A DNA stretch of 64,000 bases from Gaeumannomyces sp. JS-464 (GCA_002197995.1 NGZR01000004.1:3348001-3412000); one strand, 5' to 3'; positions 22,093-34,106 are shown, counted from the first letter of the stretch. The notes: a model not told the origin generated them from the letters alone. Program-made: numbers and translations.

Positions 22093-23273
22093 CTCGACTG
22101 TGGTGGACTGGCTGGATCAATTGGTCGGCTTTCGGGTCGCGGCTGCGATTTCGGGGAGCGGAGAGGTCGATTGGATCTGCGAGGCCAGAGTGGGATGGGT
22201 TGCGGGCGTTCGGAAGTGCCAAAGGCAAAAGATGCGTTTGCTCGTACGATTGACGATTGCGGCTCTCGATGCCTGGGGCAGCTTTCCCTCAGTGGCTGCC
22301 GAGCCTAACAGAGGGAGCAGGGGCGGCCGGGCCCCGGTATAACGATAAAAACCCACTTGGGCTCCGCTGGCCCCGCATCCCCGATTGCTACATAAATGTC
22401 GTTTGTGCGAACAAATGGGGGCACCTCGACATCTCATGCAGCCCGCGGTGTGTTATGCAGCTACCATGTATGTTGTGAGCGCATGATGCAACCTCTGGCC
22501 CGGGCGGGCTTTTGGCCGTGCATGCTGCAGCAACCTGGCACCGCCAGCCGTGGTCCAATAAGGTGGGCGCGCCCCCTGGCATGAACCGATCTTCATGCAT
22601 TTCGCATTTCGCGAAATGACCAGTCCCGGCCAAGTCCAACAACGAACGTCGGGATTCTCACGCAGACACACGCAGACCAGATCAAACTGGCTGTTGTTCG
22701 ACCTCGGCACTCCCTTTCTTTCTTCGCACGCTCCTTAGCCTCAGTTCGTGGCGCATCTGTTTCTTAATTTCTATTCCGACGACTCATTTTTCCCCCTGGG
22801 CCTCCGACACGTATACCACCGCCAGGTGTGACGACTCCCGCCCAACGTCCTTTGACACGGTCGACATAGACTCAGCCGGAACTGCTGGTGCCTCTCTCCA
22901 TACGTAGAACTCCCCTGGCTAGCGATTAACAAGACCACCCGCCACGCACCCCTCGAGTTCGCCCGCTACCGATAGACCGACCAGGCTGTTCTTGCCCTCA
23001 TCACACACTGTTGTTGTATCCAACAGTCATTTGCGACACGTATTTTTCGGCGGGTACCCTCGAAAACGGCCTCTACCAACTCCCGCGCTATGCGCGCGAA
23101 AATTTGCTCCAAAATACACAATCAACCAAACAGCCCACCGAGACACGGAACCGACGACATCAACGCCGGCACGTCTGACTCCGCAGCCAGACGAAGCGAA
23201 CCGTCGATCTGCCCTGCCGACACAACGTATCGCAGCCGCTTTCCAAGATCGAGGAGATCTCATTTGATTCGAG
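22093..23273. promoter_or_regulatory. Divergent upstream region mito protein / ERF2
   Basis: About 1.2 kb. The part before ERF2 is CT rich, as in fungal leaders. Short frames show no family signal. Confidence 0.35.
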
Positions 23274-25282
23274 ATGGCTGGGCCACCCAGCATAATATCG
23301 TCGCGTATGACGGATATCGCATCTGACGATGGCATGGACAATGAGTTCCAGCAGGCCCCTGGGAACCGACGCAGCCAGGTTGCCTCGGATGCCGCGTCGC
23401 GACCGGGGACAGCAAAGACTGGAGTATCGTCACGCACACATACCATGCCTTTACGCCAGGCCTTGACGGCTAAGCGTGGCAGCGTTGCCGCCAGCAGTGT
23501 CGGGGCTCTTCAATAGGGCGACCTGGCAGCTCCGTCAGCCGGAGCCACGTTCCGTCCCTGACCTCTCACGCTTTCTTCCGACCAATGAGCTCCCAAAAGC
23601 TGCAGGCTCAGCGTGGAGTGGCTCGTCCATCAGCTCTCGCTCGAAACAGTCGTGTAGAGGACGGCGTGCCCGACGGCACGCACACCATGTCCCGTCGCAG
23701 CGTCACATCAGACATAACAAACTCTCAAGTGATCGCCCATCTCGAACAACCCCAGCCAACCGATGACACCGATGCTCGACCCCCACCATCCAGGGGGACC
23801 GAGTTCACCGAACCTGGCCCGTACGATCGCATCACGGCGAATACTAGCCCCACATATGGTCACTACCCAACTGGGAGCTTATCGGAGAGTGTCCGGCCGC
23901 TACAGGGAATGCGCAGCGAAGGACGAGACAATGCCGGTGGCCTCACTGTTCGCGTGGACAAGAACTACAAGCCAGGTAGTGGTCTGCCTACGCCAGTCAG
24001 GACTCCCCGGTCGTTTCGCTCGAGTTTCCTGCTCCCTGCAAGAAACGACGGCTCACAGAGCGGCGCGAACAGGAGCATGCAAGGCGGCGAGAAGCTCGAG
24101 TCTGGGGCCTCATCACCACAGTTTACCCCGTCCGCACCCGCTGACTCCAATGCCAAGTCTGGCGCGGATAAGATCGCTGTTGCGATCGGCCGCAACTTTG
24201 AATATTTCGAGGGGAACACTGTCTTCTGCCTCGGCGGTCGGCTGCAGAATACGCGTTCGCAGCCAGTGAATATTGCCACGGGCTCTCTCGTCGTCGTGCC
24301 TTCTATTCTCTTCTTCGCCTTTTGCGCCCCATGGCTTTGGGATAACGTTCACCCAGCGGTGCCTATCATGTTTGCCTACATTTTCTTCCTCTGTCTCTCG
24401 TCATTCGTTCATGCGTCTTCATCCGATCCCGGGGTAAGTCTATCTCCAATATTGCTGTCAATGACCTACCAGTGCACTCGCTGACATAGACACGACACCA
24501 CAAAGATTCTCCCGCGCAACCTCCACCAATTTCCCCCTCCAGATGAAAACGAGGACCCTCTGCGCCTCGGGCCACCGACCACGGACTGGACACTCATCCG
24601 GTCGGCCGAGACGTCGACGGCAGCGATGGAGGTGCCAACCAAGTACTGCAAGACCTGCAATATCTGGAGGCCACCCCGTACCCACCACTGCCGCCTCTGC
24701 GACAATTGCATAGAAACGGCTGACCACCACTGCGTGTGGCTCAACAACTGTGTTGGGCGCCGTAACTACCGATATTTCTTCGCATTCGTTACGTCCACCA
24801 CGCTGCTCGCCTGCTATCTCATGGGGGCGTCCCTGACACAGATCTTGGTGTACATGGGCAGAGAGGGCGTCTCGTTTGGCGAGGCTATTGATCATTTCAG
24901 AGTCCCGTTCGCCCTAGTCATCTACGGGTTCATAGGGTTCCTCTATCCAGCGGCCCTGATGCTCTACCACGTCTTCTTGATGGCGCGCGGGGAGACCACG
25001 CGCGAGTTTCTAAACTCCCACAAGTTCATGAAGAAGGACCGCTACCGCGCCTTCACCCAGGGCAGTTGGATTCGGAACTGGATCGTGGTGCTCTGCCGGC
25101 CAAGACCCCCAACCTACTACCGCTTCAAGGAAAAGCGTATGGAAGGGGACCAACGGTTGGCTGCCCGGAAACGGTCCGAGATGGTGGCTGAGTCCAAGGA
25201 GGGAATGGAGATGCAAGATGTCAATCCCGCGACATCTGGCTTTCAAGGGCCGACTTCCCGCAATTCGGCACCAACACAATAA
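23274..25282 (+). CDS. ERF2: Palmitoyltransferase ERF2 (DHHC family)
   Basis: Attaches palmitate to Ras-type proteins at the ER/Golgi. Exons 23274–24433 and 24506–25282. Residues 1–270 are a Ser/Pro-rich cytosolic segment. Two membrane spans follow (around ATGSLVVVPSILFFAFCAPW and VPIMFAYIFFLCLSSFVHAS), then the Cys-rich domain KYCKTCNIWRPPRTHHCRLC with the catalytic DHHC in ETADHHCVWLNNCVG, then two more spans (FFAFVTSTTLLACYLMGA; FALVIYGFIGFLYPAALML). TTREFLNSHKF is the family TTxE motif. The N-terminal frame stops at 23516. Adding one base to the G4 run 23502–23505 joins it to SRSHVPSLTSHAFFRPMSSQ and makes the coding length 1938 nt (645 aa). The frameshift is probably a sequencing error. 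Confidence 0.9.
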
Positions 25283-25976
25283 CAGCTATGTCTACACGTT
25301 CTTCGCATGCTTCCTTGCTTCCCCTTGTTGTTTTTGGCATCCACCCTTCTTTTCCACTGCTTATCTTCTCTGTTCCCTTTCCCGCCAGTGATGGGTGTGG
25401 TTGGGGTACCGGTATGTTTCAGCACGGCGTCGATATTCCCAGGGGGTTTTCTTTGTCCGTTTCATCATCTGAATCCAGAAGTCTCCAAATATCTCCGGTG
25501 CGGCACAGGCACAAAAGACCACCACCTTCTGGCATATTTGCAGGCCGGCATATCTGGCATTTTCTTTCTTCGATATCCCATTATTTAGACTAATGCATAA
25601 TGCCGAAGCGGGGTCAAACGCAAAAAAAAAAAAAAAATAGGGCATCCGTTTATGAAGTGTTATCTACCTGTGCGTGTCTAGGATGCTGGTATAGAGTAGG
25701 TAATTCCTTAAACACGAGAGGTATGACCCTAGGTTGCAGCAGAGGCTACTGCAATTGCCACGAACCAGTAGGCGGGGTTGCATCCGGAATCTACCTCAGT
25801 CTTAGGCACTGCGTGTTGCGGGTCTCTTCAACCAACAGAGCGAACCGCAAATTCTACCGATATCGCCCATGTTCCGGCTGTGAAAGAGTCAAAGCCTTGC
25901 TCACCCCGGCTACGTCGATTCTATTCTACTTTTTTTCTGAAGTTAATCCACACCTACCCACCAGTTCAAGGCGAAG
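25283..25976. other. Intergenic region ERF2–TYW3
   Basis: About 0.7 kb with an A16 run at 25622–25637. No supported gene. Presumably the ERF2 terminator and the TYW3 promoter. Confidence 0.35.
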
Positions 25977-27054
25977 ATGATGGAGGTGACATCGAGCAGA
26001 TTCTTCCAAAGGAAAGCCAGGATAATCTCAGACCTCGAGGTCCCCGACTCAAACTACACAGACGCATCCCCCAAGGGATCTGTGGATGAAGGGGTCCGGG
26101 AGCTGATTTCGGAGATCAACAGTCACCCAAGCCTCGTGACGACCAGCTCGTGCGCGGGGCGGGTCAGCGTTTTCCTTGAGGGCCGGAAGGCCTCCCCGAC
26201 ACAAGCTCCCAATAGGACAGCGTCCGAGAGTCCTGACGGCCCACAGCTGCGGCTTGCCGGCGAGGTTGGCGGCAAGGGCGGCGGCGGTCACTGGCTGTAC
26301 GTGTCCCACGACCCTTTCGATGCTGGCGAGGACGGCTCCTGGGCTCCTCTATTGTTTGGGGATCCCCACAAGGCTCGTCTAGCAGATCCGGTGCCTCCCA
26401 GCAACGTCTCTAGCTCTAGCTCAGCGAGGCTCATCCATTTCAAATTCGAACCCATGGTATGTGTGGGCATTACGAGGACGGCACATCCTCAAGGGCACGT
26501 GACGTGACACAATCGTGCCACGCCCTCCCAGCGCAGGTAATAACGGCGCTGACACCTGTCTGCATCAGATCCTCCACGTCTTGGCTGCGTCCCTAGAGGA
26601 TGCCCAGTCAGTCCTACGGTGCGGGCTGGAGGCAGGATTCCGGGAGTCGGGAGCCATAAACCTGACAGCGGCTCAGGGCCAAGTGACGCCCATGGTTGCC
26701 ATCCGATCCATGGGCCTCGGGTTCGAGTCCATCATAGGCATGCAGGTTGGGGGAGAAAACAAGTGTATTGTATCGCCCGAGTATCTCGCCATGCTCGTCC
26801 GCACGGCCAACGAGCGCTTTGCGCAGAACCGCAAGCGGATCGAGCGGTTCCGACAGGCCCTCGCCGCGCTGAGAAAACCGGCGGGCGAGCAGCCTGGCAG
26901 GCCGGGGTGGGAAGATGCAGCTGCGAGGCGGGAGCGCAAGAAGGCTGAGGGCTTGCGGAAGAAGGCCGAGATGGCACAGCAGAGGGAGCGGCAGCATGCA
27001 GAGCTGGATGGTGCACCGTCGGACATAGAGTCGGGGATGCTGGCATGGACATGA
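25977..27054 (+). CDS. TYW3: tRNA wybutosine-synthesizing protein 3
   Basis: SAM-dependent N4-methyltransferase step in making wybutosine at position 37 of tRNA-Phe. Exons 25977–26456 and 26569–27054 with a phase-0 intron (GTATGT…CAG), 321 aa. Family signatures: FFQRKARIISDLEVPDSNYT at the N-terminus, DASPKGSVDEGVRELI, the core SSCAGRVSVFLEG and LIHFKFEPMILHVLAASLED across the splice. AIRSMGLGFESIIG, ENKCIVSPEYL and an RFRQAL-type helix follow. A charged Lys/Glu/Arg coiled-coil tail ends the protein. Stand-alone TYW3, not the fused form seen in some plants. It lies tail to tail with MIC19, only 150 bp apart. Confidence 0.92.
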
Positions 27055-27072
27055 TGAAGGAAAAAAAGAGAC

Positions 27073-27096
27073 AAAAAAAAAAGGGGGGGGGGGGGG
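27073..27096. repeat. A10–G14 homopolymer block
   Basis: A run of ten A (27073–27082) immediately followed by fourteen G (27083–27096), in the 150-bp gap between the convergent TYW3 and MIC19 genes. G14 is the longest G run I see in the window and could form a quadruplex. Confidence 0.9.
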
Positions 27097-27206
27097 AAAC
27101 ATGTGCATTCTCTTCAACCTCACGTAGGCCAGGCCGCGCGTAAAGGCGCAGTATCGTACATCTTAAAAGTTGTCGAGGCCCAGGGGCGTGTTCTCAGTGG
27201 GCAGCA

Positions 27207-27825
27207 TCATGACACAACTTTTTCGACCCAGCCCTTCTCCAGTTTCCGCACCTCCTCCTTGAATGCAGCCACCTCTTTCCAGCAGTCTAGTGGCCGCCTG
27301 TCGTTTTCTCTCAGGCAGCGGACGACCTCAGACCGGGCGTTCTCGAGCGTGTCTGGCAGGTCCCGGACCTTCTTCTTCTCGTCCTCCAGTCTTATCCGGA
27401 GCGCCGCCACCTCGCGCGAGAGGGTGTAGCGGCTTGGGCCATCGGCGCCGTCTTGGTCCGAGGCCTCGGACAGCTCCTGGGCTTCCCTCAGGGCCACGGC
27501 CTCGGCGGCCTGCAGCTTCCTCAGCTCCTCGGCGACGCGGGCCTGGATCTGCAGCTCCGCGAGTTGCGCCCGGGACGCGTCCGTCTGTGCCGGTTCGGGT
27601 TAGGACGACGGTTGGAAATCGGGCATTAGGAGGGGCACTATGGAAGGTGGCTGGCTCACCTCAGTGCTCGACTGCAGCGATTCGACAACACCCTGGGAGA
27701 TACCCGTTGGCTGGGACCTGGACGCGGATTGGATGTTAGTAGCTGTATCAGAGGTGGTGTCTAGTTGCTGGTTGAACGCACCCTTTCCACACGTGGGGCG
27801 ATTCCTTTGAAGAATTGGCACCCAT
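27207..27825 (-). CDS. MIC19: MICOS complex subunit Mic19
   Basis: Peripheral inner-membrane protein of MICOS that organises crista junctions. Three exons on the minus strand: 27825–27782, 27717–27660, 27584–27207, with consistent phases, 159 aa. It begins MGANSSKESPHVW, a typical N-myristoylation-type MGxxxS start of Mic19. A central coiled coil follows (AQLAELQIQARVAEELRKLQ). The C-terminal CHCH-like segment is RCLRENDRRPLDCWKEVAAF, with the C-x10-C pair characteristic of Mic19 rather than a twin CX9C. It ends KLEKGWVEKVVS. The intron 1 branch site is a perfect CTACTAAC. A wrong-frame read-through of introns can be taken for a separate short protein at 27600–27821; it is not one. No frame errors. 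Confidence 0.9.
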
Positions 27826-30800
27826 TGTGTCTTTATTTTTAAAGAAGCGTAATAGCTGGCTCAGGACGTGTGTCGAAATACGTTCTTGGGCAAAGGCGTA
27901 TAGTCGGGGAGCATGGCCTAGGCACAGGGCAGTTGCTCAGTCCATCCACACGGCTTTGGGTGGGGCTCAGGACGGAATTACCCGGCTCAGTGACGAGGAT
28001 CTTTTTGCGTTGCACAGGGCACGCCGGTTGGGAAGCTACTGAGTATGGGAGTCATGCGGGTAACAACCAGCTGGGGCAAGAACGTCACACCGCCTGGCAG
28101 TAAAGAAGAGGAAGAAGAAACCCCCCAAACGCCGCACCCCAATCAATTACCTAGGTAGGCAAGGCAGTCTGTTTCTGTGTATGGATGGATAATGCAGCAC
28201 AGGGCCATCCAGCTTCATGACTACCTAGGTAGATGCTGAACATCCTAATTTGCCTCACCTGGATTTATCCTAGCATACCTTTCATTTTATTATTCTTATC
28301 TTCCCAAAAAAGCCACGCAGCGCTCGGGGTTCCTATGATGAAAACTCAATCCCATTACCGCCCAGCACATCATAGTCGTCGTGCTCTAGGGTGCAAAAGC
28401 CACCTATTATATGGTGCGTAGAAACGAGTAGCGGGCCGACATACCGGCATGGGGATGACAGAAGTGATTGTTTCAGGATTTGCCCAAGGGTTCAAGATTT
28501 GGCATTGAAACAGCGTCGTAGACTCACAGCCGGAATGTGATTCGGGTGTGATCGTATCAAGCAATCAGCCCGGCGAGCTCCGTCGGGCGTGTCTGCGGGT
28601 GATGCTCGTGCCTGGTGCCTGGTGTGGCGCCATGGAAGGATGGACTGTGGCCGCCGATGACCTGCAATGGAGTGCGGAGGGATGGGATGTGAGGTGCGTG
28701 TGGTGCTCAGGGCCAGTTGAAACCCCTGGGCGCCACATCTTGGCTCCAATCCAAACGAAACGCCCGGCCAGTCGGCTTGCGTGCTTGGGCCACATCTGCG
28801 GCCTCCTGAAATGCGACAAGGGCCAGCCTGCCCCTTGGCTGGAAGGTCGTGGCCTATCACTTGCATCCTTCGTGGTCGACTGCCAAAGAGACTCACCTCG
28901 GCCAGATCCAGATCCACGAACCGCGAACCACGCAGAGGCTGCCTGCTGTCATCCGAATTTTTCAGCATCCGCTTCCCCCCCAACCATTTGGGCCAAATAC
29001 GAAGCGGCATATGCGCGTGGGCTCCATGACGCTGGGCGGGGAGGGTGTTCGTGCAAGGGGTGACCTGGCCGTCCCGCCATCGGGTGGTCCTACTGGCCCG
29101 TTGCGAAAGCGTTGGCCCAATCCGGCGTTTTGGCTGGCTCCCACAGATGCGCGTGCTAGCTAGCGTTCCTGCGCCACGCCCCGCCACCAACGACGCGCTC
29201 TCCAGGGGGCCGTCCAGGCGAACGTCCCTCCCTTCGCTGGAGGCCCAGATGCCGTCGCCCTCTTGGGCTCCATTCCATCGGCTGCGTCTGACACCCGAAT
29301 CCGGCGCCAGCCAAAAAAGGTGAGCAGGCGCGGAAGACGATCCCGTCCAGTGGGCCCATCAGGAGAGGGGTTTTTCTCGTCTTCGTACAAGTGACGAACG
29401 AAAAAGGGAGGCGGATGACACCCCCCTTCAAGCCACTCCCGCCCCCTTGGGCCTCCTAGTAGACGGATATATCTCTGTCCAACAGCTCGGGTTGCACCCG
29501 TTTCTGTGGACAGACCTCTTGCGTTTTCTTCCTCTCCTTTTGCCTGGCTCCGCGCTCCTTTCATCAAAATTATTTTTTTTTCGTTCTATTCTCGTGGCGG
29601 GGACGTTGGTTCAGGCTCTTCGTGTCGTCGAGTCGATGCACAGCGGAGTTTATATTGCCAGGTTGCCATCGTGACGGGGCGAGCACTGCGCGCGCGCGAC
29701 TGTCGCATCACTCCTTCCTCACTTGAACCTCTGTTCGATCTCTCCGTTCTTTTCCCCCATTCTCTCTCATTTTCACTTCGTCCAATTGGAGCATCGACAA
29801 CTTCACCTCAGGCACCGGATTGGTCCCGCCTAGCGCAAACCGATCGACCTCCTCCCTGCTTCGACCTCCCAGCAACCCAAGTTAGGTTGCTCCGATCTTT
29901 TGGCAGCCGGCCGCCGATCCTCACAAAGTTATCATTTAGCAGCCAAGGACGAACATTGAATCCTGGCCAGTCCGTTGCCCAGGAAGAGGCCCTTTCGGTG
30001 ACAGGAATCACCGCAACAGTCACTCACTTCCGACGTACTGGTCTGCCTCCACGCCTCTCGCCCCCAGAGGTGACTTGGCGTGACGCCGTATCATTCCACA
30101 GCACCCATCGTCGTTTTATCCATTCCAGTTCTACGCTAGCTTCAAACACGCGAGCGCAGGCAACTCGCGCTTTGTCATACATTCGTTACCTCTGCCACCT
30201 GGACATCTCAACCTCGCGCCCCACGTGGTAGATATCAATCTGCATCATCGCCAGAGCCAGCTCCAGCGTTCGACCACACCAGCCCCGCCAATCCCGGTCA
30301 CTGACCAAGGCCCATCTCTTGTTCTCTGCAGTCCGTTTCTGGTCCTGTCTCTTCTTTTCTTCCCTGTTCGGACTGCCTGACCCAAGGCACAGCGACGAAC
30401 AAAGAAGCAACTACAACCGGCATCGCAGGGTTCTCGCTACCGGCGTTTTTGTTCTCTTGTCTTTCGGTGGACAATCGATCGGCAAGCCTATTGTTGGGTC
30501 ACCTGCCGCTTTGTTTGGTGCCTGCCAGCCCATCATCCCGCAGCTTGGACAAGGTCGTCGACTGGAAGCCCTGCCTCTTATTTTGACGACGGGTATTTAC
30601 AACAATGCTATTGTCCCTTTGACAACCCTCTTGAACGCGGCGACTTTCTGCTCAAATAGAGCCTCCCCTGGCCTCGACAGTCCCCTTGTTTGCTGGTTCT
30701 CCTCGAGTATCAGAGGAGGAATTAAAACCGAACCAAAGAGAACCAGCAAGAATAGCGCCTCCTGAAGAACCGACTAAGGACAAAAGAAAGAAAAAGCAAC

Positions 30801-30828
30801 CGACAAGGCGGCCGGGCAACGAGACGAG
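27826..30828. promoter_or_regulatory. 3-kb upstream region of MIC19 and ferric reductase
   Basis: Large gap between divergent genes. It has ACCTAGGTAGG-type motifs at about 28150 and 28222. The segment 29500–30828 is strongly pyrimidine rich and free of conserved coding sequence, resembling a long 5' leader of the ferric reductase. Frames at 28492–29190 (-) and 29506–30231 (+) lack family signal and are not called. Confidence 0.4.
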
Positions 30829-32766
30829 ATGGATGTCCAGCGGCGCTGGGTCGTCGCGCTCGGGCTCATGATGCTGCTACCGCCAGCACTCTCGTCGCCG
30901 TCGTCGTTCCCGCAGAACATTCCTTCCCTGAGCCCACGAACACCCGAGCCCGCAAGCGGCACGACCCCTCCGAAGGCGAACTCGACTATCTCACCTTACA
31001 ACACCGGCCTGAACGGCGTGAGTCAGGATGTTAACATGCTCTTCAAGGACACGCTGTGGTGGAGCTTGGGAATTGTCTGTCTCATCGTGCTTGCCATTCG
31101 GATTGGCGAGATCGCGTGGTCCAAGCTGCGCCAGGTATCGGCCATGTCAGTTGTCGCTGAGAGGCAGACCTACTGGAAAGTGACGCAGTGGAGCTGGATG
31201 CCGAGTCTCAAAAAGCACCTCATATACGCACCTCTCTGGAAAAAGCGCCACAACCGCGAGATCCGACTCTCCTCGGCTGTCAACATGGGGACCCTGCCAT
31301 CGAGGCTTCACGCTGTCCTGCTGGGGCTGTACCTTTTGAGCAACATTGCGTACATGCTGGTCCTCAACTTTGCCAACGAGAACCGATATTCGTTCGCCGC
31401 TGAAGTCCGGGGACGGTCCGGAACCCTTGCCGCCGTCAACATGGTCCCGCTCCTCCTTCTCGCCGCCCGCAACAACCCCCTGATTGGCCTTTTGCAGATC
31501 AGCTTCGACACGTATAACCTCATCCACCGCTGGATCGGTCGCACCGTAGTGGTCGAGGCTGTCATTCACACGGTTGCTTGGTTATATGTGCAACTGGCCG
31601 ACGGCGGTTGGGAAAGCGTGCAGCATAAGATCCTGCATGATGACTTCATCGCCTCGGGAACGGTTGGCACGCTTGCATTTGTGCTCCTGGTTCTTCTCTC
31701 CTTTTCTCCCATCCGACACGCCTTCTACGAAACCTTCCTCAACGTGCACATCATCCTCGCCTTCGTGGCGGTTGGCTGCACATGGGTCCACTGCGCGACC
31801 GCATCGATCCCCGGTGGGCTTCCGCAGCTCCCCTGGATCATTGCCATCATGATTTTGTGGATGGCTGAGCGCCTCGCACGCGCGATCCGCACGGCGTACT
31901 GCAATGCATCGAGCCATGGATACACCGAGGCTTTCGTCGAGCCGATGCCCGGCGAGGCGTGCCGCGTGCGCATGCAGCTCCCGCGTTACGTGGATGTCCA
32001 GCCGGGCACCCACGCCTACCTCCGGTTCGCGAGCATCAACCCCTGGGAGAATCACCCGTTCTCCATTGCCTGGGTTGAGCACACGCCCATCAAGGAAGTG
32101 CTCCCTGTAGCGGAGAAGGACGAGCAACTGGTGCGCAAGAAGGACCTTCGGACAACAGTCTCGTTTGTCATAGGAGCACACACCGGGTTCACGCGCAAGT
32201 TGTATAACAAGGCCGTGGAGCACGGCACGCGAACCCTCTCGCTGCGCGCCACCTTTGAGGGGCCGTACGCAGGTCATCACTCTCTCGACAGCTACGGTCA
32301 CGTCATCCTCTTTGCGGGCGCCACCGGCATCACCCACCAGATCAGCTACCTACAACACCTGATGGATGGGTATAACAACGGGACCGTTGCCACCCGCAAG
32401 ATCGTGCTGGTCTGGATCGTGCGCGAGTACGAGGCTATGGAGTGGGTGCGCCCGTGGATGCAAGCCATTCTGAACTTCCCGAACCGGAAGGAGATCCTCC
32501 AGATCAGGCTGTTTATCACGCGGCCCAGGAACGCGCGAGAGATTGTGTCGCCATCCAGCAGCGTCAAGCTTTTCCCCGGCCGTCCCAATATACCGACTCT
32601 GATCGAGAGGGAGGTTTCGGAGCAGGTCGGAGCCATGTGCGTCTCTGTCTGCGGTCCTGGCTCACTGTCAGACGAGCTCGCTGTCGACGATGTGCGGGCC
32701 GCAACGCGCTCGATGCAAGATTCGGGTCACTCCATAACCTTTTGGGAGGAGTCGTTCACGTGGTGA
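30829..32766 (+). CDS. Ferric reductase transmembrane protein (FRE family)
   Basis: Membrane flavocytochrome that moves electrons from NADPH via FAD and two haems to external ferric chelates. Single exon, 645 aa. An N-terminal signal-like hydrophobic segment (about 6–23) is followed by a Ser/Pro-rich stretch with an N-glycosylation site (NST). The membrane domain, about 70–350, holds the haem-binding His pairs His233/His247 and His307/His321, each spaced H-x13-H. The FAD motif is HPFS at 409–412, the NADPH-binding motif is FAGATGITHQ around 496–504, and the C-terminal CGPGSLSDEL with terminal EESFTW is typical of Fre proteins. It is shorter than many paralogues and has no CFEM domain. It could also act as a NOX-like enzyme, but the N-terminus and tail favour metalloreductase. 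No frame errors. Confidence 0.92.
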   Translation: MDVQRRWVVALGLMMLLPPALSSPSSFPQNIPSLSPRTPEPASGTTPPKANSTISPYNTGLNGVSQDVNMLFKDTLWWSLGIVCLIVLAIRIGEIAWSKLRQVSAMSVVAERQTYWKVTQWSWMPSLKKHLIYAPLWKKRHNREIRLSSAVNMGTLPSRLHAVLLGLYLLSNIAYMLVLNFANENRYSFAAEVRGRSGTLAAVNMVPLLLLAARNNPLIGLLQISFDTYNLIHRWIGRTVVVEAVIHTVAWLYVQLADGGWESVQHKILHDDFIASGTVGTLAFVLLVLLSFSPIRHAFYETFLNVHIILAFVAVGCTWVHCATASIPGGLPQLPWIIAIMILWMAERLARAIRTAYCNASSHGYTEAFVEPMPGEACRVRMQLPRYVDVQPGTHAYLRFASINPWENHPFSIAWVEHTPIKEVLPVAEKDEQLVRKKDLRTTVSFVIGAHTGFTRKLYNKAVEHGTRTLSLRATFEGPYAGHHSLDSYGHVILFAGATGITHQISYLQHLMDGYNNGTVATRKIVLVWIVREYEAMEWVRPWMQAILNFPNRKEILQIRLFITRPRNAREIVSPSSSVKLFPGRPNIPTLIEREVSEQVGAMCVSVCGPGSLSDELAVDDVRAATRSMQDSGHSITFWEESFTW

Positions 32767-34106
32767 AGTCACGTGATGTGGGGTTGTTATAGGGCGGCTT
32801 GGGCAGTTTGTTCACTTTCGTATGTATATATTTATTTCTCTGGACTTGTCATGACTACCTATATCGGTATCCTGATATTTCCCCTGCTTAAATGTGATGA
32901 TGCGTTACGATTCTTGACCTTCCTGTTGTCCCCTGTGAGAGCTATGCTAGGATGGTATCGTGAGAAGAGACCGTATAGTGAAGACCGACAGATGGTCTAG
33001 TTAGCATTGATATCCTCGAGGAGAAATGGGTAGATGCACCCGTCTCACTCCCGGCCAGTGCAGTGCTGGCTGGTTCCGAATACCGGAGAGAGCAGACAGT
33101 ACATCGGCGGCGGCTAGCATCACGGCCATGACGCCGAGAGGGTTTGCCAGGACCAGAGCTCCTTCGCAGAGCGGCTACCCTCGGCAATCGGCATGTCCGA
33201 TGTGCACTTGTGGAGTCCACGGTCTCATCGATGCTGGGGCTTTCTACGAGCCGCGGGCCATGTCCGACGATGTAATAGACATGGTGGATTGTCCTGAGAC
33301 GATTTGGGCTTGGTCCGCGTCGTTGCTCGCCGAACGTCGGTAGACTGGTCGGATCGGCCAGGAACAGTGACGGGCAGGCTGTCAAACCATACGTCGAACC
33401 GAACACTGCAAGAGGTTGGGGGACAGCCCCGCAGAGCGGCGGACCGTTCCTTGCAACTGTGACTCAGTGAATTTTTTCGCCCTTCATATATGCGACCAAC
33501 CCTCAATGACTGACCTCAGGCGAACCACCATTCGGTGATCAGCCCGTCTTCTTCTGAGTCTTCAACTCAGCACACCACGTCTTTCCCACTGTCCCGTCCC
33601 CCTTCTCGGCGCGATTCCGGGTATCTAGAGAGTCATCTTACCCGCAAGGTACGCATCGCCTCGGATTTGCCGGTCTCCCTCCCATCAGACTGTCCCTGGT
33701 GGGGACAGATGACGGCCTGATGATAACGCTGCCACCTCCCTACCGTCAAGACGAGATATCTAGCCGTTCAGCCCTGCCATGTGCCATCCGCATCCTTGTC
33801 CCTACTACTAACCTCCTTATCTCGACCTCTAGCTCTCTGCAACACCGGCGCGGCTTGTGCAACCCCAAAACACCAGTCAAAGAAACCCCAAGGGTCCATT
33901 GCAATTGGCTCAGCTTTGCTTCGTTCTGGCCATCGGTTGACTGTTGCGGCCACTTGCGCGCGCACCCCCCACGACTACGCGAGCGAGCCCCTCCTTCTCT
34001 TGGGCCGCCCCTCCAATTTCGTCATACCTGGAGAAATTTTGTCGACGCGCAGCGAGAGATAAAATAAAATTACAAAGTCGATTCTTTGCAGTCAACCCCC
34101 GCCAAA
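32767..34106 (+). promoter_or_regulatory. Upstream region of LEU4
   Basis: About 1.3 kb between the ferric reductase and LEU4. It contains a perfect general amino-acid-control element at 33460–33466 and an AT-rich leader immediately before the ATG. Frames at 32942–33406 and 33026–33343 lack signal. Confidence 0.4.
33460..33466 (+). promoter_or_regulatory. TGACTCA, possible CPC1/Gcn4 site
   Basis: Perfect palindromic core of the bZIP general amino-acid-control element, about 640 bp upstream of LEU4, a classical target of this control in fungi. A 7-mer can occur by chance, so this is suggestive only. Confidence 0.35.

Noticed and set aside
23500..23520. Programmed ribosomal frameshifting to explain ERF2 and other broken genes
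   Set aside because: The sites are not slippery heptamers with a common logic, and they occur in eight unrelated housekeeping genes; missing bases explain all of them.
26717..26735. GGGTTCGAGTCC, resembling a tRNA B box
   Set aside because: Lies in the TYW3 coding region; no A box or acceptor stem at the right distance.
28492..29567. Overlapping open frames on both strands before the ferric reductase
   Set aside because: Frames mirror each other, lack conserved motifs and are low complexity; treated as non-coding.
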